Shown here in pieces: positions 1-40,783 of a DNA stretch of 64,000 nucleotides (within the stretch, counting starts at the first letter, position 1; each line of letters opens with the position of its first letter). The translations under genes were made by a program, and so were the position numbers. Under the pieces are notes generated by a model. It had not been told where the DNA came from and did no database searches. It saw only the letters and a program-made list of their open reading frames with translations. Origin of the DNA: Ridgeia piscesae (taxonomy: Eukaryota > Annelida > Polychaeta > Sabellida > Siboglinidae); the NCBI GenBank assembly GCA_025642075.2, contig JAODUO010000477.1:121001-185000 (forward strand), written 5' to 3'.

Positions 1-1976
1 GTAGGCCTATAATGACGTTCGCAAGTTGCAGTTCTCGTTGAATTAGCCCACACCTACTCGCACTTGTTGCTAACTGCGTTAATGCACTTAATACGTACCT
101 TCATTGAAGAATCACTTTGCCTTTGGAATCTTACTCTTGACGCGCAAAAGCACGTGCGCTTTATTATTATGCCGTAGCAGGCCGATCTCGCATAAAGCAC
201 GTGACCCAAAAAGCGCAGGACATCAACAGCTCCTGATTGTTTCACCAGTTATACCCGGTGTAACGACGATTCGTTTTTTTACGATTAAAAAAGACAAGTA
301 CGCATTAAAAAAATACTGACTGTGCATAATAGTTAACCTAGTAATTAACACATTACACATCTGGTCATAAAAAACTGGTTTGGCGATGAGCAAACGAATG
401 GATTGGGCAGCTTCATGGTGAATATGTAACACATTCACTAAAAAACGGGTCATGGCCGGGACACTCCAAGTCAGAGGTCATTCCAGAAACAAGTAAACTT
501 AATTCATTAACCTACGGCATGGATTTATGGTTTGAGTTTCTTAAATCTTGATGTTAATTAAAATAATACTTTGTAATGTACCGCATTCGTTATATTAAAC
601 GCACATGCCCTAGCATACACCACCATTTTCAGCAGCGTGACATCAATATATGACAAAAAGTTCATTTCATATCAGATTCATCATTTATTGTAATTACTTC
701 CAAGTTCCATGTCAATCACGGACCCAGTGACAACATCAGAAAGTTACACCTGCATCTGCAACTTCTGCACCCCTTTGACCACATAACCACACACATATGG
801 ATGAATAAACCATGTCTAGACCATTTATAATGCTGTGTGCCATCCCAGTTTGAATTTAACGCGACGTCAATGCCGCCACCTAATGGATGAAACTGGAAAC
901 AGTAAAACTACACCAGTGCCACTATGTGGCACCACCATTTTGTCGTTAAAGACCAATGATTTTTTTCTTAAGACATTTTAGAATATTAGAATGAATTAAT
1001 GGAATGCTTATAGAATGAATACAGTGTGTAATAAAATCAATAAACTTTTTTCTTTACATCATAACTAAAAAATATTAGCTAACATCAATGTAAAGTGCCA
1101 TCAGAAGAAAAATAAAGTTTATTACAATTATTCTTCCAAACATGAATAAATTATACTATTTTGATGCACATTTTCACCAACATATATATAATATTAACAG
1201 GCTGTTTGACCTTCGTTGACTTCAAATTAAAAAACAAAACAAAAACAAACATAAATGTTGTTTCAGTTAAGTTTACTCATACTTTCAATTACTACCAGCA
1301 AACTGGCTGGTAATTAAACAGTTATTAAACATAATAATAAATTTCACACATCATGATTACACCTCTCTAACATCTTCTGCCATAATGACATCTCTAAGTG
1401 AGTATTACGTATAAATATAGGAGTGCTTAGCCAGCCAGACCAGTGTCTAGACAGTCGGGCAAGATGTCTACAGTCTTGACATGTCCATCATATCACGGAG
1501 ATCATGACGTCATTGGGTGATGTCATGTGACAACATGGCATGTCTAACAAAACGTGTTAGACAGGTGATTATTTTACACACACTAAAGAACAGGCGTACG
1601 TGGTTTATGTCGACAACGTGTGTAAGTTTGACACCTGCCCCAACAACAGCGTGTCCCTCCGTTTGTGACAAGAACTATAGCTGCTTGCTTTGGCAAAACG
1701 GCTTTTGTCTGTGGTTATACATGTGAAGAGCAAGGAAGACAGTGAATAGTCATAGAACAAGTATTTGACCCGATACAGACACTTCACCATATGACAAGAT
1801 TTCGATGTGCATTACGTCACGGTTACATGATTTATATCACTCGGTGACACGCGACAGCGACGCGCCCCCAGTTACATAACAACAACAAACAGCACTTGTC
1901 GCCAGTTCCGTCGCTGCAACAACGACGACGTCGGCAATGAATGGCGACAACACAAACGATAACGCGGATACGGCCT
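1..1976. other. Intergenic DNA downstream of DRC10, no gene seen
   Basis: AT-rich sequence with short open frames only, none resembling a known family or flanked by convincing splice sites. It lies 3' of DRC10. A possible minus-strand poly(A) signal, read as TTTATT on the plus strand, lies near 1117, about 860 bp past the stop. I see no RNA gene or transposon with recognisable ends here. Confidence 0.5.
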
Positions 1977-4900
1977 CTACTTCTTCCCCTTCTTGCCCTT
2001 GCCCTTGCCCTTCTTCTTCCCCTTCAGTGCCTTGCGCACCTTGAATGAGCGCCAGAAGGCCTGGATGGTGGTCGCGGCTTTCATCGACGTGCGCAGTTTC
2101 TTCTCCGCCGCCTCCCGTTTCTCGCGCGCGATGCGCTGCTCCTCCTGGATCTGGTTGTACTCCTCCTCCAGCGTCTTGAAGCGCTCCTCCAGCTCGTTCA
2201 GTTGCTTCTTCTCCTCCGTGTACACGCTGTCGATCATTTCGTACTCGTCCTGAAGAATAACAGCAACTATTACACTTTGCACATGCTGTCTATCGTCTCA
2301 GTTCATTGTGTCGTCTTCCTGAAGAATAACTGGAATTATTTCACACTTATTAATATGCAGGTGTACTCTTTATGTAGCGCGGTAGTTCAGGGGTAGAGCC
2401 TCAGACTCACGACTAAGAGAAATCAGGTTAGAATTATCTACTGCAGTGTTAAAACCTTGGGAAAGTTTTTTCACTCTACATTGCTCCAGTTCACTCAGCT
2501 TTATGAAGGAATACCTGGCTATAGACAGTGGTGGATATATGCATGAGCCACCCTTGCGCATCAATTGCAACATGGCTGGATACTTCCCTGGCAAACCTAT
2601 TCATTCAAACACCATCTTCTCAACTTCTCTAGGAAGCATTCAGCCACCTTGCAATTTATGCAGGAAGGTGGCTCATGCATATATCTACTGTTGTCCCGAG
2701 AACTGGATACTGCGCTATATAAGAACTTACCATTTATATATACCACAATTTTGCCAAAAACCCTAAATCTGCAATGATAGAGAGGCATAATATGTTTTTT
2801 TCTTCAGATTTTAAATGAAACAATTTACTCTCCTAAAAGCAACAAATCAGACAGTCCAAAAAAGCTCAAACCATAATCACTAATGTATATAGAGGATATC
2901 TATCTATGGTGGCATCCAGTGGTCTCATGTTCAAAATTCCATGGCGTTAAGAGATTGTTTTCAGAGATACATAACAAGATTTAACAATTTCTTTTAATGC
3001 CACCTAAAACATTAACTCTAGATGGCAGGAAGACAAGGAAGCCCTTTGTCTTTTCTAGAGTCCAACCTATCTATCAAAGTGTATCCTGCCCTTTTAAGAT
3101 ATATGTCGATTTTATTTTGAAACATTGACACTACTAGTATAAGTAGCACCAACACAACACAATCAGCAGATAATCTGTTCCATTCCTTTACTGCTCTTTG
3201 TGAAAATGACAACATTCTGATATCTAGTGTACACTGTTGTTTTGCTAGTGTAACCTCATGTCCTCCAGTCTGTTTATATCTCCCTTAAACATAGAAACAA
3301 TTCTATCAATATTTTCATAAACATTCAGTATTTTTAACACTTCTGGCTGATCTCCTCTTAATCTCTTGGAGCCAATTTCACTAACTTTGTTAAGAGATTT
3401 TAAACTAGATTTTGCACTTTAAAATCAATTTTGATCCTTAACAATGATCTTGAATAGCTGAAAACTGTCAACACCACGACACGCGTCAGCGGGACTTTGT
3501 CACTGGTGTGTCATGGGAATGGTGTCCATGGTAAACTAATAACAAGATTTAACAAGATTGCCACCTAGAGATTCAACTCTAGATGGCAGGTGGACTAGGA
3601 AGCCATTTGGCTTATCGAGAGTCCAACCTATCTATCTAAGTATACCCCGCCCGTCTTAGGTATATGTCGATTTTATTTTTAAAATATATTAACACTACTA
3701 GCACCTACACAATCAGCTGATAATCTGTTCCATTCATTTACTGTTCTTTGTGAAAATGAAAATTTTCTAATATCTAGTGTCTACACTGCTTCTTTGCTAA
3801 TGTAACTCCATGTCCTCTAGTCCATCTCTCTTCCTTGATTGTGAAAAAAATATTTCTGTCAATATTTACATACCCATTCAATATTTTAAACACCTCAATC
3901 TGATCTCCTCTCAATCTTCTGGTTTCTAGTGTTGTTAAACCACATTCTCTTAGACGCATTTCATAACTAATATTCCTGAGTTTTGGAATCATTTTGGTTG
4001 CTCTCCTTTGTACTCTTTCTAGCATATCAATATCCTTCTTGCGATATGGCCTCCATGCTTGTATACAATATTCTAAGTGAGGCCTAACTATTGTTTTATA
4101 CAGCGGTATTATTAGTTCTTTTTCTTTGTACACTATATTTCGCCTAATTAATCCAAGAATTTGGTTTCCCTTCGCTGCTGCAATTCCACACTGCTCTGAT
4201 ACCTTCATGTCAGCACTAATAGTTAACCCTAAGTCCTTTTCCTTTAAGGTAGTATTTAGTACAGTACCACCCATTGTATATTGTGCATCTTCATTCCCAT
4301 GTCCTGTGTGAAGGCACTTACACTTTCCAAAATTAAACAGCATTTGCCACTTCTCAGACCATTCTATCAACTTATTAAGATCATCTTGTAAATGCTGTCT
4401 ATCTGCATCACTTTTAATTTTCCTAAACACTTTTGTGTCATCCGCAAACTTCAACACTTGGCTTGTGGCAGTGGATATTTGCGTTTTGGAAAAAAATCAT
4501 TTAATTTAACAACAAATTTTGTTTAAGGATGAATTTTCCTTAAGAGCTCTTTGTCTTAGTGAAATGGCCTCTCTGTTGTTTAACCACATTCTCTTATATA
4601 AACACAAGGGTGTGAGTGCAATGGTACAGCCACTCACCTGTCTCTGTCCCATGTCATTGTCATACTTCTGGATCCAGTTCTCACATTCCGTCTCCACCTT
4701 GAACTTTTTCTGTTGACATAAACATGCGTAACATAGTAAACCAGCAACTGAAATATGTGCATAAAGTTTATATTTAATAAAGGAATGTGAAAATGAGGAT
4801 GTCATTGCAAAACGTTGTGGGACATCACAGCTGGAAGCAGCCGCCATATCAGGATTGGGTCCAAATACACATTTTGGCATCAAATACTACTCAGCCAAAT

Positions 4901-7900
4901 CAAATCTAAATACAAATGCATTGCATTTCCAGATTTCAAATACAAATACATTTTTCCAACTCAAATACAATGCAATTTTGTATTCAAATACGTTTCAAGT
5001 AAATACATACACTTCATGGTATTACTATACATTGGAGGAAACCTGGCTTATTTTGTACTACAGTTATACCCTGGGATTCCTTGAAACACATTCCCAGTCA
5101 ACGCCTGTTTTATGGCTATAGATGGTGATAAGCCTCACTGGCAGGGCTTTATGCAGGATAAAATTATTGCCAGTCACACATGTTTTTGTTTTGGTGGTTA
5201 CATGGATGTTAACTGTTAAGCCAGTTACAAACTTTTAAATGTGTCTGATGACCTGAAATGGACTACAAACACACATGTCACACCATTTTCATTCACTTTC
5301 AAGGCATAACTGACAATATCTATGGTTTTGGAAGACTTTTTTTGCTCCTTCATTTTTGTACCTATCCACAACCCGTCCACCATATTTCTATCCATCCATA
5401 TTCGTTTTTACCTGTCCAAATGACAGGTGGATGGGTCTCTACATAAAGCTATGCTCACTGGCTTCCCATTCATTCATCCTTGCAAACGTTAGACCAGCAG
5501 CATTGTAGGACAATTGTTCTCAGTGCTTCCTACCCACCATTGACTCTACCACAGATGTGAAAAACATTCTGCGTTCACTCTTGACCCAGTCAGACTACAT
5601 GAGGCAATGCTTTGCCTTTTGTTGGTACAAAAAAGTGTATTTGCAAATACTTTCAAATTCAGACCAATTATCAAATGCAAACACACGCACTTTTGTAGTT
5701 TCAATTCAGATACAAATACACAAAATTTCTGTATTCAAATATAACTACGTATTTTGACCCGAGCCTGGTCGCTGTGGAGAACGTACCTTCCTGAGCTGTC
5801 CCTCGCTGGTGCGGTGTTCCTCCGTGAGACTGGTGAGTGACCCCTTCAGCTGCTGTGCCTCCACCTGTAACTTCTGTCGCTTGCCTTCGCTGTTCTTCAC
5901 GTCCGCTGCCTCCTGCTTGTCTGCATCTGTCCTCGTGCGACGGATAAATTCGTCCGAGTACTTCTCAATGTGGTGCAAGTCGGACTGCAGCTTACGGATG
6001 ACATCATTCTTCTTTCGGATCTGTGAGTGGAGTCGGCAAGGATTGCATCACGCATGTTACATGTACAGTCAATGTAGGATGACAGCCACAGTTCGTTCAA
6101 GAATCAACTGAAGACATTTCTGTTTAAAAGGGTGTTTTCAGTTTAAAAGAATTTTTTTTAATATCCGAACATTTTAATCTCTCAGTATGATAATATTTAT
6201 CAACTATTTTATTATTTATTTATTTTTAACTTGTAATATAATTAACTATCTTTTATCAGTATTAGTATTTGAGTATTATTAAGACAAATATTTATTTATA
6301 TTAACATTTTGTTAATCATCTATTTATTTTACACCTACATCTCTATTTTTTAGCTTTAAGGTAATCTGTATATTCCTGTAAAGTGTAATGCGCCTCTGAA
6401 TGGTTTTATTGCTAGAGATATGGTGTAGACAAATACTGTTATTTGTTATTATTATTATTATTATGTTTAAATCAGTACATCAGTAGGTGAGATATAATAA
6501 GCATGTTTAATAAGCATGGTTAAAATATATTTATCTGGCGTAGTGATATTGTTTATTATATTATTTTATACAGCCTAGCAACCAATAGTTCCTCACACAC
6601 CTACACCAGTATTGTTAACAAACTGATGCAACTTGAAAATTATGTTCATATGAATTTTACGAGATCATGTTAGGTTAGAATGAACAGTTTAAATTAAAAT
6701 ATAATAAGCATGGTTAAAATATATTTAACTGGCATAGTGATATTGTTTATTATATTATTTTATTTATTTATATTTTTTAAAAAAATGTTAAGATGTTATT
6801 TTTAGAAAATCATTATTGGCGCAATTTTGTATGTAATATTTAAAGTGACAACTACTGTAGATTTTACCTTTACTTTGTAATTTGAAATATTCCTCGATAC
6901 TAAGGCTGCAAGGGGATCTCAATCAAATGCACCAATCGTCATTGTCATCATTGTCGTTCAACAGTGATGGTGTTTCCAGACTTTGCTAGGTTCATCTTCA
7001 TCCCAACTGCATCTCTCAGTATGACACAGTCTTGAGCACTAGTTATTCCAACAATTGTTTCTATTTTATGTGTCCAAGATGTTATAAATTTTACTTTTTC
7101 TTTCATTCTCCCATGGACAAGTAGTAAAAACATTTCACTTGTCCATACACCCATTCACTTGTCCAACTACTATATTACAAACCACACTTATCCATAAGTA
7201 CCTTGTAACTCACAATATTTACAGTTGAATAGTGTGTGCTGCTAACCATGTCAAAGTTAATGCCTGCTAGACATTGTATGTTTAGCTGAGAGGAACAGTG
7301 CTACTCTACACCCAAACTACTGTAAGTTGTCCCAAGGACAACAAGCAGTAACAGTTTCATTTGTCCGGTGGCAAATCCAATTGTTGCGGACAAATGGACA
7401 AGCAGAATTTTGAATGATGATGCTGTATATTCACCAAGCAAATTGTTAAACAATAGTTTACAATCTTGAATTTACAAGAATATTATTGAGATGATCACTG
7501 AAGCTACTAACCTCTTCATTCTTGTCAGTGATTGCGGCATCGAGTTCTGCCTCGAGCTTTGCAATGAGCGCAGCATTGAATCGCTCCCTCTGCATGATCA
7601 CCTTCAGGTAGTCGTTACGCTCTGTCTCCTCGACAGGTGTCGTCAGCAGTCGCCCCATGATAATCAGCCGTAGTTCGTTCATGTCGCCGACCATGTTCCT
7701 CATCACCTCCGGATTGATCACCTCTTTCAAGATGGTCGTCACCGCAGATGGGTTAGTAGAGAAGGCTCTTAGGATGTTCTTGCACGAATTCTGCATCTGT
7801 CTTGCAACCAGCATCATCTGCCTCATCGCGGCCTCCGTTTGATCACTGATGCTGTTCACTGACATTGGCCGTTCATCATCCATCAGCCCCGCTGCGGCAC

Positions 7901-8453
7901 CTCCGTCATCTTCATCATCAACCTGTCCATCATCCTCATCTCCCGCATCATCATCCCTCTCTGTTCTCTCTGTTCTCTCTCTGGGGACATCGTCGTCATC
8001 GTTGTTCTCGTGTAATTCAAACTCATGAAGAGCCTTCTCTCGTCTTCGCTCGTTATCAAGTTCTATCAGTCGTTCAGTGTCAGCCTTCAGCTCTCGGAAG
8101 CTGCTCATCAGGACACTGTGGTCTTGCAGCATCTGGACCAGCTCTGTGCCGAGCATCACGTTGAAGCGATCCACGTTGTCGATGATATATGGCAGGATAC
8201 CAACAATCTCAGTGCGCCGAATGGTCTCAACGAGCACAGCCATGATCCGCTGTGCTTCGATTGTTGTCAACTTCTTGCGCGTTGGCTCCAGTGCACGCAA
8301 CGGATCGATCTTCTTGATGTGAAGAGTTGGACCTCTACCTCCTGCTGGTTTATCGAATAGTATTTGAGTGGAGTTACCGCCATTTCTTGTCTGTAGCTTC
8401 ATTTGGACTGTGTCGAACGGCTTCACCGTCTTCACAACTGTTGTCGAAAGCAT
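1977..8453 (-). CDS. DRC10: Dynein regulatory complex protein 10 (IQ domain-containing protein D)
   Basis: Subunit of the nexin-dynein regulatory complex that links axonemal doublet microtubules and controls ciliary and flagellar beating. Four coding exons on the minus strand: 8453-7512, 6020-5787, 4709-4638 and 2249-1977. All introns are GT-AG and phase 0, and the joined frame is open for 506 aa; human IQCD is about 450. Residues 1-314 hold the conserved N-terminal region and an acidic Asp/Glu stretch. Residues 315-470 are charged coiled coil. An IQ motif lies at about 477-493 (TIQAFWRSFKVRKALKG), followed by a Lys/Gly-rich tail. The extra length over human may be the acidic insert. It is divergent from TPCN1, with starts 571 bp apart. 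Introns carry LINE tails, a foldback and MITEs. The family call rests on the IQ-plus-Lys C-terminus and N-terminal motifs; the exon structure is read directly. Confidence 0.9.
2319..2333 (-). promoter_or_regulatory. Duplicated 3' splice-site sequence upstream of the last DRC10 exon
   Basis: The acceptor of the last exon reads GTTATTCTTCAG on the minus strand, at about 2250-2261. The same 12 bases recur about 70 bp upstream in the intron, at about 2321-2332, and are also followed by G. Use of this upstream copy would add codons that reach TGA within seven triplets, so it would truncate the protein before the IQ motif. Confidence 0.5.
2375..2445 (+). repeat. tRNA-derived SINE head (degenerate)
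   Basis: The sequence resembles a tRNA gene. It has an A-box-like TAGTTCAGGGGTAGAGC, an anticodon-arm-like CAGACTCACGACT and a B-box-like GGTTAGAAT. The acceptor stem does not pair well, so this looks like a SINE promoter head and not a working tRNA gene. It lies in the last intron of DRC10, antisense to the gene. Confidence 0.5.
2531..2688. repeat. Foldback repeat with 48-50 bp arms
   Basis: Arms at 2531-2579 and 2641-2688 are imperfect reverse complements, about 85% by eye, sharing the core ATATATGCATGAGCCACC. The spacer is about 60 nt. The spacer phrase GGAAGCATTCAGCCAC also occurs near 63772, which suggests a dispersed family. It sits in the last DRC10 intron. Confidence 0.65.
2970..3400 (-). 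mobile_element. LINE 3' fragment, copy A
   Basis: The minus-strand translation at 3018-3215 reads FSQRAVKEWNRLSAD, then MFQNKIDIYLKRAGYT, the typical C-terminal tail of Jockey/CR1-type LINE reverse transcriptases. The sequence aligns over about 400 bp with the 3' part of copy B at 3541-3940, including the terminal CAAGATTTAACAA. It is 5' truncated, in the sense direction of DRC10, in its last intron. Confidence 0.75.
3400..4560. repeat. Short dispersed repeat split by the LINE insertion
   Basis: The left part (3400-3540) and right part (about 4490-4560) match a continuous copy at 25493-25670. Shared phrases are CTTTAAAATCAATTTTGATC on the left and GGATGAATTTTCCTT on the right. The ends carry AAGAGCTCTT-like palindromes, also seen at 39605-39830, so this is probably a MITE. 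The LINE fragment interrupts it, which dates the LINE insertion as later. Confidence 0.55.
3541..4480 (-). mobile_element. LINE 3' fragment, copy B, with part of the reverse transcriptase
   Basis: The minus-strand frame 4457-3774 is open for 227 aa. It starts in the RT catalytic motif FADDTK and runs through the thumb (LGLIRRNI, YKTIVRPHLEYCIQAW, LERVQRRATKMI). It matches the C-terminal half of CR1/Jockey-like reverse transcriptases; endonuclease and RT fingers are missing (5' truncation). It is inserted in an older short repeat whose halves flank it (see 3400-4560) and is parallel to copy A. Confidence 0.85.
4852..5765. mobile_element. Non-autonomous DNA transposon candidate, about 914 bp
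   Basis: The left end GGATTGGGTCCAAATAC matches the inverted right end (GTATTTTGACCCGAGCC on the plus strand) at 14 of 17 positions. Both subterminal regions are full of CAAATAC/AAATACAAAT words. No protein is encoded. The element fills most of DRC10 intron 2 and its right end lies about 20 bp from the exon 2 donor. No target duplication is obvious, so the boundaries are approximate. Confidence 0.5.
5142..5452. repeat. Dispersed MITE-like repeat, copy 1
   Basis: It matches 14924-15172 along its length, sharing GGGCTTTATGCAGGATAA at the left, GGCATAACTG and CAATATCTAT internally, and GGATGGGTCTCT with CATAAAGCTATG at the right. The ends are weak inverted repeats around GCTTTATGCAG. It is nested within the 4852-5765 element. 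Confidence 0.6.
6085..6165 (+). mobile_element. LINE C-terminal tail fragment
   Basis: The plus-strand translation HSSFKNQLKTFLFKRVF matches the end typical of many LINE reverse transcriptases (SSFKxQLKTxLFK). It is antisense to DRC10 in intron 1. Only this short tail is recognisable, followed by AT-rich DNA. Confidence 0.45.
6505..6763. repeat. Dispersed repeat, copy 1, with duplicated tail
   Basis: Bases 6571-6745 are nearly the same as 8771-8945, beginning CAGCCTAGCAACCAATAGTT. The last 60 or so bases (AAGCATGGTTAAAATATATT and onward) also occur just upstream at 6510-6570, so the element is flanked by direct copies of its own 3' part. It lies in DRC10 intron 1. No coding potential; MITE or SINE remnant. 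Confidence 0.65.
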
Positions 8454-9024
8454 GACTGCTTATTCCTAAAGTTCACCTGCACTAATAAATGTTGACGTCA
8501 CGTAGCTATGTGGATTAGCTCCCACACTGAGCTAAGGAAGTTAGGTTCTGTAATCCTTTTGCTGTGTCTGTGCGCTGTGTCACTGATGAAATGTCAGAAT
8601 ATAACATAAATTATCTACAATTAATAAATGACGTTAAATATCTAGCATAAAATCCGGCGGACGTGGTAAAAATGCATTGCCCATATATGCGTATTACTGT
8701 CAAGTTCATATCCAAACGGCAACGATCGGCGATAGATACCGCGTTGTGACAACGCTGTTTTTAATTCCTACAGCCTAGCAACCAATAGTTCCTCACACAT
8801 CTACACCAGTATTGTTTACAAACTGGTGCAATTTTAAAATAATGTTCATATGAATTTTACGAGATTATGCTAGGTTAGAATTAACAGTTTAAATTGAAAT
8901 ATAATATGCATGGTTAAAATATATTTAACTGGCGTAGTGATATTGTCGTCATCGTTGCTAAGAGGTGTGTACCGCGGTTTCACGTTGAAGTCACGCGGCT
9001 GGCGAGAAAGCGTGTGATGTCAAC
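8454..9024. promoter_or_regulatory. Divergent promoter interval between DRC10 and TPCN1
   Basis: 571 bp separate the two start codons, so both genes must draw their promoters and 5' untranslated sequence from here or from upstream untranslated exons. No TATA box stands out. A CCAAT word at 8781 lies in a repeat copy (8771-8945). RFX-like half sites (GGCAAC near 8718, AGCAAC near 8775, GTTGCT near 8954) could suit a ciliary gene, but no complete X-box is present. Confidence 0.6.
8771..8945. repeat. Dispersed repeat, copy 2, inside the divergent promoter
   Basis: About 90% alike to 6571-6745 in DRC10 intron 1 and in the same orientation. It begins CAGCCTAGCAACCAATAGTT and ends GGCGTAGTGATATTG. 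It carries the only CCAAT word I see in the interval. Confidence 0.7.
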
Positions 9025-37925
<28,901 letters not shown>

Positions 37926-38265
37926 CCTTGAGGCGAATGTAGCCAGTTCTTGCTTGTAATGCTCACCAATGTGACTTGCCCTAGTCATATACGATAAACT
38001 CTACCACATGTACACATGATTATGTTAATGTGAATTTGTGATGTTACGGACCTATTTTCGGTGATAATATTTTGTCTACAGATACAGTGAGATGTTTTTA
38101 ATCTATATTGTGATAATCTGGGAATGTTGGTTTTTTAGTTTACAGGAATGGAATTTCCAACTTTTTTGGTATATTTGTGACAAATACAATACTGTGTTGC
38201 CAAACAAATTGTGAATCATGAATAACCTGGACACTACTGTTTGTGTATATCTGTGTGTGTGTATG

Positions 38266-38320
<55 letters not shown>

Positions 38321-39604
38321 TATAGGCACATAGCTCCAATATAAAATAGAACCTCTGAGAACAAATCACCCAGCTGTTTTGGGGTCCAAATAATCATTTA
38401 TATAATACATTTTTATTAAGCCTGGTTACACTATGTACCTCATACCGTTACTATTTCCTAAGCAATAATAGCATATATGACATTGTTGTCTTGTACATAT
38501 ATAGGTAATCTCGGTGGAAACACAGTTGTATTTTAACTATTTTTGCCAGCTGCAGTAAATTTGAACTAGTTAAGGTACCATAATAGCATTTGTGTATATT
38601 TGTATTAATGACAATCGTATTTGCATTAACATGTGAATTTTGCTTTAGTATTAAGCAAGATTCTGGACCAATGCATCTTTGTATTAAATATGTACTTAAG
38701 ATGTTTAATTAAAGTTTAAATGGTGTTTTGTTATAAGATAATTCAGATAAGAACGTTACATTTAGATACATTTATTTGTGTAGTTATAGCTGTGCATTTA
38801 AGGGTGTTGGAAAGGACATTTACATTTGTGTACGACAGTTCAATGGTTGTATTTTACGAAGTGCACCAAGTTTTTATTCGAAAGGTTGAGCATGTCGGAA
38901 GGAACTTTGTCACAGTATATATAATTTCACAGAATGAGTGTAGGGACACAGCAAGAATTGTTTTGTGCCAAAGGTGAACAGTAATAATTACTGTTAGATG
39001 TTCAAATTAGATGGCATTTTACTCAATAAGAGCAGGGTTCATATTAATTAATCATTAGTTATCTCGGATTTTTACTTGCAAGAAACAATCTCAGTTTTTT
39101 CTTCAGAATTATAGATAGATGGGTCTAAATTAAGTTTAGTGATGTGCAGCCCAACCATGTTTAGACATTAACAAAATATACAGGGAAACATATTTCTACA
39201 AACACAAAGCCAAGGCAGTATTTCAGGGGTGACATTAAATATTACATAATTATGCAGTCGACAAACCATTGGTGGCATTTATTGTACACATGTAAAATGC
39301 CGGATCTTGCTATGCAGTTGTTGTATATAAAACGTGCAACAATTTGTATATGCATAGCGTTGCTTATCAGCCAAAATACTATAATTGTGCCATAATTTAC
39401 ATGGTAGTTTTACATGTGTTATGAACTTGGTTCATTTCATAGATATATATTTTATAATGTTGTATTTTTTAATCATGTCTAAAGTTTGTTGTGAAAAATG
39501 CAATGAAAATGGTTCACATATTTTGATTGTGTACATTTATTTACAAATAAACTTAGACAAGTTAAGACAAAACAAACTGATGGTTTATATTCAATAACAC
39601 AGGG
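37926..39604 (+). other. Presumed TPCN1 3' untranslated region and downstream DNA
   Basis: No gene in this stretch. AT-rich, with an (AT)n run at 38271-38320. Possible poly(A) signals are ATTAAA near 38709 and AATAAA near 39546. The true transcript end cannot be told from sequence alone. BOLA2 lies tail-to-tail beyond. Confidence 0.4.
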
Positions 39605-39830
39605 ACCGTTTCCCTAAGAAATAGAGCTCTCAAGGAAAATTAGCTGTTTTTCAAAGGCCAAATATTCATTGCCATTTATTACCAAGGACACTATTTCTGT
39701 GATACACCAGTGTCAGTCAGTGACAATGTCCCATTGGTGCCTGGTGATGTCAACAGTTTTCCGGATCAAAACTGATTTTGAAGTCCAAAATTGATTTTAA
39801 GAGCTCTTAACATTAGTGAGAAGGTCCCCT
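39605..39830. repeat. Short dispersed repeat with AGAGCTCT ends
   Basis: Left end AATAGAGCTCTCAAGGAAAA and right end TTTTAAGAGCTCTTAACATT form weak inverted repeats. The middle, CACTATTTCTGTGATACACC and GTCAACAGTTTTCC, reads as the inverse of the family at 3400-4560. Between TPCN1 and BOLA2. Confidence 0.5.
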
Positions 39831-40783
39831 GGTGTTATGTAATGACAGACATGTCAGCAGATTCACTTTGGGTCTGCTGAAAGATAAGTTATAATAAAAA
39901 AACTTTCTATGAACAATAAAGTTATGACGTTTTCAAATTATATATTCAGTGGACAGCTTACGTAAAGCTATAATTTTTAATCTTCTCCAAATGCAGTCAA
40001 TGGCCCCACCTTTATACGTGTTAATAAAGGTAAGAAATGAAAATAATATTATGCGTTGACTTGTGAAATAGCCAATACAAACATGACAAATACACTGTTG
40101 ACCACTTGAGAGTTATTGTCCAGGTACTGGTCACTCATGCCCGTGACCATGTGACTTCCACACAGCTCCTTTACACACCATAAGACTAACAATTAATCCT
40201 TGACTACACACAAAGTGAGTCGACTGTAATGTCAATGAGTTAAAGAGGAGCTGAACCGTTTGAACAAATATTGTCATCAAATAAGAATATAACATTTAGA
40301 GGATATGTGACCATGATTGGATGAGTATGTAGCCACTGTATATTGTAAAAAAATCAAACTTGGATATCATTAACCACCGTGCGCCACGATATTACGCTTC
40401 AAGATCCATTTGTTTTGACTAGGTACTTCCTATCTACTCTCTGTAAATTTGTGATTATTTCTGATTTATTCATCAAGAGACATAAAACAAGAATAAAACA
40501 ATTTTTTTGTTTTTTAGCATAAATGTCTACTGATGAAATAAATAAGAAAAAATCAAACATCTACATGAGTAAATAGGGGCCAGTCAAACCAAATCCAGCT
40601 TGACCATAACATGGCGGCATCAAGTGGTCAAAGAAATCTAAGTTTGATTTTCTTTTTAAATTAACCGTAACTTAGTGCTGATCTAATCATGGTCACATAT
40701 CCTCTATACGGTGTTTCAGTTCCCTCTACATCTCCTCCTAGACATGTCTTCTTTGTCGTGTCTTCTGTGAGTAGACAACGGCA

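Noticed and set aside
2375..2445. Functional tRNA gene
   Set aside because: A and B boxes are recognisable but the acceptor and anticodon stems do not pair; better read as a SINE head.
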